Assembly: GCA_020161935.1 (NCBI GenBank)
Contig: JAIUNI010000004.1
Location: forward strand, 242,927-306,926
Source: Chloroflexota bacterium
GTDB lineage: Bacteria > Chloroflexota > Anaerolineae > Aggregatilineales > Phototrophicaceae
Reading direction: 5' to 3'
Length of the DNA stretch: 64,000 bases
Shown here piece after piece: positions 24,901-32,181 of this stretch. The stretch's first letter is position 1; the number at the start of each line of letters is the position of its first letter. The notes beneath the pieces were generated by a model. The model ran no database searches. It saw nothing but the letters and a program-made list of their open reading frames with translations, and was not told the DNA's origin. Made by a program: the position numbers and the translations under genes.

Positions 24901-25524
24901 TCTGACTACCATCCTCTATGGAGGGGGATAATCATTCAGCATTTGGATGACGATTGGATGCTCAGTAGGATTTTTGAAGATGACGCTGAACTAGCTTTTG
25001 AGTGGCTTTTGAAGCAAACAAGTCGAGAGCATCCTGAATTCTATCGCTTTCGACGGGCCGTACCTAGTGCTATTCAGAGGCTAGAATTTGCTCAGAAGAG
25101 ATCGCTCTTGGAGCAATCATGCGACGGGGTTCGGCATGGTGATCTGATAGACCAGCTAATTGACAGCGATGTAGAGTTGTACAAAGAACTAATCCGGCAA
25201 AATCAGTTTAGTCGAATGCACCTAATCGCCTTACCAAGAATAACCCACGATTTGTGGCCAGAAATGGCGCTGGTTGCTGCTGAAGCTGGATACACCCCAG
25301 AAGAGATTGCCCTAGTAGCAACTCGTCCCCTATTTATTGAGTTGCTATCTCAAAGCGAGCAAGCGGATAGATGGCAACAATTGCGAGATACTTTTTCAAG
25401 TTTTGCCAATCATGAAAATGATCTCATTCGCCAAATTGCTACATTCGGACAACAGCACTGTCAACAACAAATCGATGAAATTCGACTTGAAGAAAGAAAG
25501 CGATCCATATACGGGAGGGATTGA
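21997..25524 (+). CDS. Membrane-associated STAND/AAA-type ATPase, possible defence protein
   Basis: A 1,175-aa protein. Residues about 30-75 carry two hydrophobic segments (AALGAAAVAV and LSFFFGGLGIEAIGILL), then a helical region. A P-loop GQPGSGKS sits near 234 and a Walker B ILMVDDAH near 277, followed by a winged-helix-like part (YGMSPTAVATVFELKY...LSAAGILLEV). The C-terminal about 650 residues are helical, consistent with HEAT/TPR-like sensor repeats. This plan (N-terminal effector or membrane part, NTPase, repeat sensor) is that of STAND immune proteins, but no known Avs subtype is evident. The base composition is clearly AT-richer than both flanks, which suggests separate acquisition as cargo. 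A possible TATACT -10 lies near 21936. Confidence 0.6.
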   Translation: MTPHAHSNRQKALVTALKAIPRSAIRFSSKAVLHTAALGAAAVAVTNIDPSTLPPTLSFFFGGLGIEAIGILLDRLTSGGDIDPEEIYRELENIFSKSNIQEALNNPQFVHEFAGKFTSACLQIIQQIAHEKEGSLAVEIVHAFTGANLIHEDIRGLTATITDLLSKADQKRDEQYDDVTSRINHLLQILHYQSVLSIYPKTKRPLIDLPIVGREDDLKWLIWRAERRQDCLLVGQPGSGKSFLFRKLVDDYNSLFVVGNSRRQLEMAITALKPSILMVDDAHVHSDLLLDLKQIRDQTGLGFAIFANCWPSKEAEVKVKLHLSTIYVRELSLLSRDHIVAILKSVGVEEPWSLVYELVNQAEGRPGLAVTLADLYRKGGHHDIFSGEAVANHLVEEYIKHEVEANYSKEILAALSLGGDYGMSPTAVATVFELKYIEVNQAISELSAAGILLEVHDDFMSVRPKALRDVLIREVFFSGSLMKKYLISLLGNVPSLAQSVLTLLSAKRRGASIEDQLLRELLIKIKESGWFFQPNHREVWISYTALGPTEAGWVLDNGAEYLVAVAPYALRSIPEEAIRRLLDKAVGDNRELHSNPDHSLRIIQNWASNLKNENIIRDRKRLCDAVTKWHLRNGDPKVSLKAMMLAIAPRLETGESDPGEGNTYTIRSGYFTLHGIAELRELWSQVLEFLKIIPINDWQPLLDTAHSWLHYEMITQEQELTDDVVEAARNLALNLMQDIVSLSAGHQGVLRALENLTKREDIQLEITVQPEFNVVYPTDDWENYQLAEVAQRAAVSDLANAWIKIPPEDVVQKLERFEREAQEAHLRYPRYSTLVCHEIAQLCADPLSWVDLMLASELPVDLVGPFMGRLSSYDRDIWMSRVKRCLESEKSAGLAISFVLQQSQLDEEAFKIVQPRLKDAPRLVEDICGFGAVPKRAILRLLQSVDIRVAVAAAKGLWHRLDKNVRADSDYHPLWRGIIIQHLDDDWMLSRIFEDDAELAFEWLLKQTSREHPEFYRFRRAVPSAIQRLEFAQKRSLLEQSCDGVRHGDLIDQLIDSDVELYKELIRQNQFSRMHLIALPRITHDLWPEMALVAAEAGYTPEEIALVATRPLFIELLSQSEQADRWQQLRDTFSSFANHENDLIRQIATFGQQHCQQQIDEIRLEERKRSIYGRD

Positions 25525-25702
25525 TCTGCTCATTTCTCGATAGTTCGACAATCGGCGCAATGACTGTAGCTTGGCGCTTGCCTGAAATCCCGTCTCCCCT
25601 ACCCGGAATCTTCCCTTCCCAAACCTGAAATCTTCCCGGCGTCTGCCCCCTCGACTTTGCTATCCTGTGAGGGTCAGACGTGTCCAACCACCGGAGGTCA
25701 GC

Positions 25703-25915
25703 GTGACTCTCAAGCAGCCATCTATTCAAACCCTCGACGCACCACCAGGCGACGCCGAACCCATCAACTTGTTGGGGGTGTATCGCTCGCTCCTGCGGAT
25801 TGTTGCGCGGCTGGACGATCAGGAGTACACTGACGGCAATTCACGCCAGACCGCCGGGTACCAGCCCGACGATCCGGCTCACCCCGCGAGTGGTAGAAGC
25901 ACGTCGCAGGGCTAG
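25703..25915 (+). CDS. Small hypothetical protein upstream of the recombinase
   Basis: A 70-aa frame from a GTG at 25703 with a good GGAGGT 7 bases upstream. The sequence has an amphipathic centre (INLLGVYRSLLRIVARLDDQ) and a polar disordered C-terminus. No family is recognised. It precedes the serine recombinase by 96 bases on the same strand and might be a recombination directionality factor or regulator, which is a guess from position only. The rest of the 25525-26011 gap shows nothing else I can support. Confidence 0.4.
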   Translation: MTLKQPSIQTLDAPPGDAEPINLLGVYRSLLRIVARLDDQEYTDGNSRQTAGYQPDDPAHPASGRSTSQG

Positions 25916-26011
25916 ATCGCATTGTAACCCATGCGCTCTGCTCTTGCCGTCCCCACCCGCGGCTTGCAGGGCGTTTTTGTTTGGCACGTTCATCAGGAGA
26001 TTAGGTAGTCC

Positions 26012-28096
26012 ATGCCACGCCCGCTGAAACGCCTGGAACCCCCGGTCGATCCCTACAAGCTGGAACCCCTGCCGGTCGGTCGTCCGGCGGCAGTCTACTA
26101 CCGCCAGTCGTCGGAGGGTCAGATCGGCAACATCTCGACCACCCTGCAAACGGTGGACATGATCGAACACCTGCTGCGGCAAGGCTGGGTGCGCGAGAGC
26201 GTCCACATGATCGACATGGATGCCGGGGTCAGCGGGCAGAAGAAGATCAAGGAACGGCGGGGCATGTCCATGCTCTACGATTTGATCGAGCGCGGGCAGA
26301 TCGGGCTGGTGGCGGCACAGGATGTGGATCGTTTCTTCCGCGATGTGACCATGATCGAGACCAACATCTTCATCGATGCCTGCAAACGGAACAACGTCAA
26401 GGTGATGACCCCGATGATGATCTACGACTTCGCCCATCCGATCATGGGGCAGTCCCACATCAAGATGTTCCGCGAGGAATCGCAACGGGCGGCTGATTAT
26501 CTCGAATACCAGATACGCGGGCGGCTGGTGAAAGCGCGGCAGCGGCGGGATGCCAGCGGGTTGTGGACAGGGCGCAAGGTGCTGCCCGGCTTCATGGTCG
26601 ATACCCGCAGCCATCTGCCGAATGGCTCACTCAACCCTGACTTCCGCAAGTACAAACGCTTCGACCTGTACGCCGATGTGCTGCTGGTCTACTACGAACG
26701 CTTCCGCGCCAACGAGGGTAACTTCAAGAAGACCTGGCAGCAGATCGACCACGATGGCCCGGTCTTCCCGGAGATTCCAGCCGGAGCGGTTCCAGAAGGT
26801 TTCAAAGCCACCGATCATCTGACACGACGCTCGCCGTTCACCGGCGGATTGACGCCCTCCGAGACTGGCCTCGCGCAGATGATGACCAACGTGGCGTATA
26901 TCGGTCACTGGATCCACAAAGGCGCGATTGTCCAGTTCAACAACCACGAGGCCATCGTCCCGCTGGACTTGTTCATGTATGCCTACAACCGCCTCTCCCC
27001 GACCGACTTCTACGGGCAACCCAACCCGGATTATGTCCCCTACCGCCCCTGGATACGGCATCCGAAGGAAGAGCGCAATCAGCCGCCGCCCACCTACGCT
27101 TATCTGGCTTACAGCGATGACCTGCCGGAGCAGCCGCACAAACGGCTGGCCTGTGTCTGGAACACCTATGCAGGGAAGTATCAGTACCAGTTGGCGCAGC
27201 TCCCCTACCACTCGAATGTCTGGAACATCCGCGCCGAGATCGTAGACAGCCTGGTGGATGGGATGCTGCTGGAACGGTTGGAAGCGACCACCATTGATGA
27301 AGCCCTCTGGCAAGCCGCTCTCGCCAGTCATGAGCAGGTGGATCAGGGCGACATCCGCCGGGTGCAGGCCGCCATCCGGCAGGCGGAGCAAACCAAAGAT
27401 AACCTGATCGCCTCGCTGGGATTGCTCTCGAACGGGGAGATGGTGGCGCGGGCGCAAGCTCGTTATGAAGCGGCAGAGAATGAACTTGCGACTCTGCACG
27501 AGGAACTGACCCGGCTGCAATCGGATGACCAGCAGGCGCGGTCGCTGGCGGATGCCCGTCCGGTGCTGGAGACCATCATCCGCCGCTGGGCAGATGTCCC
27601 CCGCGAGGAGAAGCGGTCGCTATTCGAGCAGTTCGCTACCCACCTGACGATCACCAAACACTCCCGCCATCACAAGCGATTGGTCATCCACTGGCGGGAT
27701 GGCAGCACCTCGGAACGAGTCTCCGGCCACCTGAGTCGGGGCTACTTCTGGGATGAGGCTGATCTGGAGAAACTGCGGCAGATGATTGATGGGCACGTCG
27801 ATCAGGTCGAGATTCTGAAAGCCTTCCCGACCATGACCTGGCGCTCCCTCATTGAACGGTATGCATACCGCTGGGGCGACAATCACTACCCGACGCACTA
27901 TCAGGGCAAGCGTCCCTATCCCCGGACGATTTCGTGGACGGAGACTATCGAATACAAGGCGGAGTTGGCTGCTCCGTTCAAGCCGCTGCCGCAACCAACG
28001 GCGAGTTATGCTTCGACTGGTCAAGAAACAAGCCGACACCAGCGCCGGAGTCCTCGAAACCTTGAAATTGCTCTTGGACTACGAGGAAACTCGTAA
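26012..28096 (+). CDS. Large serine recombinase (element A)
   Basis: A 694-aa protein. The N-terminal resolvase domain has AVYYRQSSEGQ, where the first serine of QSS is the expected nucleophile after the Y-R pair, and AAQDVDRFFRDV, equivalent to the VxxxDRLxR motif. The recombinase domain follows, with a C-terminal coiled coil (QAEQTKDNLIAS through ENELATLHEELTRLQ). No clear zinc-ribbon cysteines are visible, so it belongs to a divergent Chloroflexota-type group. AGGAGA precedes the ATG at a 14-base distance. Its last 89 bases overlap the next gene, and the final about 28 residues have little family character, so the natural C-terminus may have been altered at an integration junction. Confidence 0.8.
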   Translation: MPRPLKRLEPPVDPYKLEPLPVGRPAAVYYRQSSEGQIGNISTTLQTVDMIEHLLRQGWVRESVHMIDMDAGVSGQKKIKERRGMSMLYDLIERGQIGLVAAQDVDRFFRDVTMIETNIFIDACKRNNVKVMTPMMIYDFAHPIMGQSHIKMFREESQRAADYLEYQIRGRLVKARQRRDASGLWTGRKVLPGFMVDTRSHLPNGSLNPDFRKYKRFDLYADVLLVYYERFRANEGNFKKTWQQIDHDGPVFPEIPAGAVPEGFKATDHLTRRSPFTGGLTPSETGLAQMMTNVAYIGHWIHKGAIVQFNNHEAIVPLDLFMYAYNRLSPTDFYGQPNPDYVPYRPWIRHPKEERNQPPPTYAYLAYSDDLPEQPHKRLACVWNTYAGKYQYQLAQLPYHSNVWNIRAEIVDSLVDGMLLERLEATTIDEALWQAALASHEQVDQGDIRRVQAAIRQAEQTKDNLIASLGLLSNGEMVARAQARYEAAENELATLHEELTRLQSDDQQARSLADARPVLETIIRRWADVPREEKRSLFEQFATHLTITKHSRHHKRLVIHWRDGSTSERVSGHLSRGYFWDEADLEKLRQMIDGHVDQVEILKAFPTMTWRSLIERYAYRWGDNHYPTHYQGKRPYPRTISWTETIEYKAELAAPFKPLPQPTASYASTGQETSRHQRRSPRNLEIALGLRGNS

Positions 28097-30782
28097 ATTG
28101 CCCGATATCCAGATGGTGGATTTTGAGCGCTACGGTTACGAACGCGCCTTCCCAATGCTATTGGATGCCTTACCCGCCCGAACGCTATCCGTTTTAGCGG
28201 CAGCTCCCTCAACCGCAGAAGTTGATCCTGTGAATATTCTCAACCCCTTCAAAGGACTAGAAGCTTTTCAACAAACCGATGCCCATTTATTCTTCGGTCG
28301 TGAAGCCCTCGTCCAAAAACTTCTGAAGCACCTTTCAGATGAGCGTGCGGATCGCTTCTTGGCAATAACTGGAGCCAGCGGCAGTGGCAAAAGCTCACTG
28401 GTACGTGCTGGTCTCATTCCTAAAATCCGTGCTTCCTCACTACCAGAATCAGCCAGTTGGCCGTTGGTCATATTTGCTCCTGGCCCATTGCCTACAGACG
28501 CGCTGAGCCAGCGATTACTGCCTGTCATCAGTAGTTATGGCTTGCCAACCTCAGCTCTTGATATTCTGAAAATTCGCGATGTAGGCTTGCACGTCATCAC
28601 CGAGTCTGTGCTAAACGAAGCGCCCCGCACGACTCGCCTAGTACTGATTATTGACCAATTCGAAGAAGTTTTCACACGCGCAAAAACGGTAGATGCCGCA
28701 CATTTTCTGGATTTGGTGGTCACAGCAGCCACCGAAACCGACGGACGGACATTAATCGTGCTGACGATGCGGGCAGATTTTTTTGATCGCCTTAGTGGTT
28801 ATCCGAAACTAGCGGCCTTATTTGAGCAAGACAATCTGGTCATCGCGACTGAAATGCTGCCCGACGAACTGCGGCGCAGCATTGAAGGGCCAGCAGAAGC
28901 AGTGGGTTTAGCTTACGAACACGGTCTTGTCGATACCATCTTGGAAGATGTGCGCCAACAGCCCGGATCATTACCGCTTTTACAATATGCTCTCAAGCAG
29001 CTTTTTGAGGCACGCCAGGGACGGTGGCTAAAAACTGAAGCTTACACAACAATGGGCGGGGTACTCGGTGCCTTAGCTGGTCATGCGAATGGTATCTATG
29101 ACAGCTTATCTGCGAAACAACAAGACCTGATGCGGCGTCTGTTGGTGCGCTTGATAGAAGTCAGCAAAACAGGAGAAGCTACCCGTCGTCGAGTGAACCG
29201 TAGCACATTGACGTTTCAAGGGGTGAGCAGCGAGCAGGTCGACAATATCATTGATGTGTTGGCTGCTTGGGATAACCGCCTCTTGATTGCCAACCGTGAC
29301 GTGACGGCTGTATCGGACAACGTACCCATTATGGTCGAAATCAGCCACGAAGCCCTTGTGCGGGAATGGCCCAAACTGCGCGATTGGATCAAAGCTGATG
29401 TCGCAGATTTGCAGTACGGCAGTGAAATCCTCAAAGATGCACAGGATTGGCTCAATCATGATCGAGACACGGAATTCTTATTCCAAGGGGATCGCCGTAT
29501 CCTCGAAGCGCAACTCTGGTTAGAACGGGCGGATGCCAGCGACCTTCAGCGCGACTATGTAATCGCCAGTATTGCGGAAGTCGAACGGCTCAAAACACAC
29601 AAAGAGCGGGAACAAACTGAAAAACTACGTATGGCCGAGGCAGCAGCAGCTAGTGCTCAACGTGCCGAACATGCCGAAATCGCCCGCGCCACTCGGTTTG
29701 AGTGGGCTGCCCGCATTGCCGGAGGATTAGCCACCATTGCGGTGATCGGTATTATCGCCGCGCTCCTAACCGCTACTGATGCAACCAAACGCAGTAATCA
29801 AGCACAAAATGACCAAGGAACTGCGGTCGCACAGGCCATTACCGCGACGGTAGCGCAAGGCCAAGCGGTAAATCAATTAGGGACAGCGACCGTCGTACAA
29901 GGCCAAGCACTGGTGCAAGTGGAAACCGCACAATTCAACAGCACTTTAAGCGCCTTTGAAGCCCAGCGGCTTTCAACTCAGATTCCTGGCTTGGGTCAAA
30001 TCCCACCTACACCTGCAATTAGTATTGCACCACTGGATGCTTTCGCTACCGCTACTCAAATCGCCACCGCTTACGAACACGAAGATGATATGATTAAAAT
30101 CTTTGATGACGATGTTGGGATGCTACAAGTCCCAGCAGGTTGTTTCATGATGGGTTCAGGTAGTCTAAGCGATGCAGTGCCTGTGACCCATGTTTGCTTT
30201 GATAAACCATTTTGGATTGACATCTATGAGGTGACCAACGAGCAGTATAAGCGGTTAACTCGTCAGACTCCACCCAGTCAATATAAAGGAGATAAGCAAC
30301 CGGTAGAACAGATAAATTGGTTCGACGCACGTGATTACTGTGAGAATGCCAGAATGGCTGCGCGATTGCCGACCGAAGCAGAATGGGAATATGCCGCGTC
30401 CGGTCCAGATAGTTATCCTTATCCATGGGGACGAGAATTTCCTCATTCTAAGATTGGAGACTATACCGTTTTCAACCAACGAGAAACTACCGATGTGGGC
30501 GAGGGAGTACGCGAAGCGGGGCGTTCTTGGGTCGGAGCTTATGATATGAGTGGAAACGTCTGGGAATGGGTCAGCAGTCTTTACAATTTCTATCCTTATA
30601 AAGCGGGAGATGGCCGCGAGGCCGATACGGGAAACGACTCAACTGTTCTGCGCGTGTTACGAGGAGGCTCGTGGTATAGCGATGATGCAGACTATCTTCG
30701 CGCTTCTGCCCGCAACAGAGCCACTGCCGATACCGAATACGTTACCTATGGTTTTCGCTGTGCCCGCTCATCCGAATCATAG
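28008..30782 (+). CDS. nSTAND1 NTPase with TM segment and formylglycine-enzyme-like domain
   Basis: A 924-aa protein from the ATG at 28008. Residues 1-65 form a small helical domain. NPFKGLEAF and LFFGRE followed by the P-loop TGASGSGKSS (121-130) and LVLIIDQFEEVF (Walker B) define an nSTAND1 domain. A TM helix lies near 565-590 (GGLATIAVIGIIAALL). A Gln/Ala/Thr heptad-like stretch follows, and from about 703 comes a formylglycine-generating-enzyme/sulfatase-modifying fold (VPAGCFMMGSG, RLPTEAEWEYAA, GNVWEWVSS, LRGGSWY, YGFRCAR). The last domain would be extracytoplasmic. Such domains on signalling proteins often act as ligand-binding modules rather than enzymes. The gene converges with the minus-strand cluster. 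The upstream ATG at 27852 is an out-of-frame read of the recombinase and was rejected. Confidence 0.75.
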   Translation: MLRLVKKQADTSAGVLETLKLLLDYEETRKLPDIQMVDFERYGYERAFPMLLDALPARTLSVLAAAPSTAEVDPVNILNPFKGLEAFQQTDAHLFFGREALVQKLLKHLSDERADRFLAITGASGSGKSSLVRAGLIPKIRASSLPESASWPLVIFAPGPLPTDALSQRLLPVISSYGLPTSALDILKIRDVGLHVITESVLNEAPRTTRLVLIIDQFEEVFTRAKTVDAAHFLDLVVTAATETDGRTLIVLTMRADFFDRLSGYPKLAALFEQDNLVIATEMLPDELRRSIEGPAEAVGLAYEHGLVDTILEDVRQQPGSLPLLQYALKQLFEARQGRWLKTEAYTTMGGVLGALAGHANGIYDSLSAKQQDLMRRLLVRLIEVSKTGEATRRRVNRSTLTFQGVSSEQVDNIIDVLAAWDNRLLIANRDVTAVSDNVPIMVEISHEALVREWPKLRDWIKADVADLQYGSEILKDAQDWLNHDRDTEFLFQGDRRILEAQLWLERADASDLQRDYVIASIAEVERLKTHKEREQTEKLRMAEAAAASAQRAEHAEIARATRFEWAARIAGGLATIAVIGIIAALLTATDATKRSNQAQNDQGTAVAQAITATVAQGQAVNQLGTATVVQGQALVQVETAQFNSTLSAFEAQRLSTQIPGLGQIPPTPAISIAPLDAFATATQIATAYEHEDDMIKIFDDDVGMLQVPAGCFMMGSGSLSDAVPVTHVCFDKPFWIDIYEVTNEQYKRLTRQTPPSQYKGDKQPVEQINWFDARDYCENARMAARLPTEAEWEYAASGPDSYPYPWGREFPHSKIGDYTVFNQRETTDVGEGVREAGRSWVGAYDMSGNVWEWVSSLYNFYPYKAGDGREADTGNDSTVLRVLRGGSWYSDDADYLRASARNRATADTEYVTYGFRCARSSES

Positions 30783-30826
30783 CTTTGTTTTCTGATTGTC
30801 TGAATTCTGGACTATGATTCTCTATT

Positions 30827-30839
30827 CCCGCGAAGCGGG
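30827..30839. terminator. Small hairpin between convergent genes
   Basis: CCCGC (30827-30831), a 3-nt loop and GCGGG (30835-30839) lie in the 61-base gap between the convergent stops at 30782 and 30844. A clear T-tract is missing on both strands, so termination activity is uncertain. Confidence 0.3.
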
Positions 30840-30843
30840 TGGT

Positions 30844-32181
30844 TCAATATAAGGATATTGACCATGTCCAGTCGCCAACGGCCAATGCGGAATAGGGTTC
30901 GCCTGTCCATAGCCACGTGAGTGTCAAATCAAGTGCTTGTTCTGGCAATATATCTAAAGGTATCAATCTTTCGGCAGGAACCCTCGGGCCGGGAGGATTG
31001 GGTTCATAACCCAATGTCAACCAGATATCATCCGCTGTCAGGAGTAAGGATTGCACACCGCCGTTATAAAGACGAAACTGAGTCGTGATCTGGCCCTCCA
31101 TTTGCGTGATAGCAATAATTTGTACATCAACGCCCGCAAAGCGTGGGGGTAACGCAGTCGCTGAAGGCACTAATGTTGGTTCGGGTGGTGGATACAAACT
31201 CACACCGATGAGTTCTCCAGTGCGTGAGAGTTCTTGGTCGGGTGAGTAACTACCTGTCACCAATACCCGTGTAGCAGTGGGTAATCCATCTTCGTCTGTC
31301 TCACCAATTAGTAGCAGTACCAGACCCGGATTGAGTTGTCGAAATATATCCGTCTCACTACGTCGGACAGATCGTTTGTTGGCAAAATCAAATTTGAGAA
31401 CCGCACCGGTATTGAGTGTGACTGTGAATGCTGATCCTGAAGCCAATCGACGAAACAAAATCGCATTCTCTGGCGCGAACGGAATACCAATTACCGGTCG
31501 CACGGACATGCCACTCAAAAATGATGCTGTATCAGGATTAGGGTCGTAATTCCATTCAGCAGCGCGGATGGTTCGTCGCTGCACGACCCAGACATACGGT
31601 GGTTCGCCCTCAGCAGATGTAATTTGTAGGCTTACTGGATACGCTGCTGCTCGATCAGTGTCACCCGATTGGATGATCATGTCCTGTTCTTCCAATGCAA
31701 GCGGTGTCGGTGTCAGGCTGACCCATATGGTTGGTGTGAGCGAGGGCGTAGCAGTAGGAACTACAATCGCTGTAGACCGACTGCCAATAAGCCGTATAGT
31801 CATCACACCCACAAAAATCATGGCGACAGCGCCACAAAGAATCATTAACTTAAATGACGACCGCCTTTGATTGAGAATGCTATCTGTTTGTTCTAACCCA
31901 TCATTCGCCTTCGCAGCAATTTGTACCCGTGTTGGTGTCCGCGCCCAACGTGAACCAATGGGTACAAGCGCCGTTTCCACATAGCGACGCAGCAGCTCTC
32001 CGGCCAACTGTCGTTCGAGGATATCAGATCCCGCTGCACCTGCCGCTCTAACTTCCCCGTCGTAAGCCCCCTTATAAGTCTTTTGCCGATCTGTCGGTAC
32101 AAGTTCCCATAAGGCGATCAATGCTTCAGTTGGGAGACCACGCAGTTCTTCAATAGTGTGGAATGCGAGTTGGTCACTCAT
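30844..32181 (-). CDS. Single-pass membrane protein of the VirB6-like cluster
   Basis: A 445-aa protein with about 110 cytoplasmic residues (ELRGLPTEALIALWELVP at the N-terminus), one TM segment (LMILCGAVAMIFVGVMTIRLI) and a long outside part. A Thr/Pro/Ser linker follows the TM. Two beta-rich sections come next: one (FTVTLNTGAVLKFDFANKR through LVTGSYSPDQ) is barrel-like, the other (FAGVDVQIIAITQMEGQITT) is Ig-like. I recognise no named family. The start overlaps the stop of the VirB6-like gene by 8 bases, which indicates coupled translation. It is the last gene of the six-gene minus-strand cluster. A periplasm-spanning scaffold in a secretion-like complex is a possible but unproven role. 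Confidence 0.55.
   Translation of the reverse strand: MSDQLAFHTIEELRGLPTEALIALWELVPTDRQKTYKGAYDGEVRAAGAAGSDILERQLAGELLRRYVETALVPIGSRWARTPTRVQIAAKANDGLEQTDSILNQRRSSFKLMILCGAVAMIFVGVMTIRLIGSRSTAIVVPTATPSLTPTIWVSLTPTPLALEEQDMIIQSGDTDRAAAYPVSLQITSAEGEPPYVWVVQRRTIRAAEWNYDPNPDTASFLSGMSVRPVIGIPFAPENAILFRRLASGSAFTVTLNTGAVLKFDFANKRSVRRSETDIFRQLNPGLVLLLIGETDEDGLPTATRVLVTGSYSPDQELSRTGELIGVSLYPPPEPTLVPSATALPPRFAGVDVQIIAITQMEGQITTQFRLYNGGVQSLLLTADDIWLTLGYEPNPPGPRVPAERLIPLDILPEQALDLTLTWLWTGEPYSALAVGDWTWSISLY

Noticed and set aside
27852..28007. Upstream ATG extending the nSTAND1 gene by 52 codons
   Set aside because: The extra residues are an out-of-frame reading of recombinase codons, Arg-rich and without structure; the ATG at 28008 fits better.
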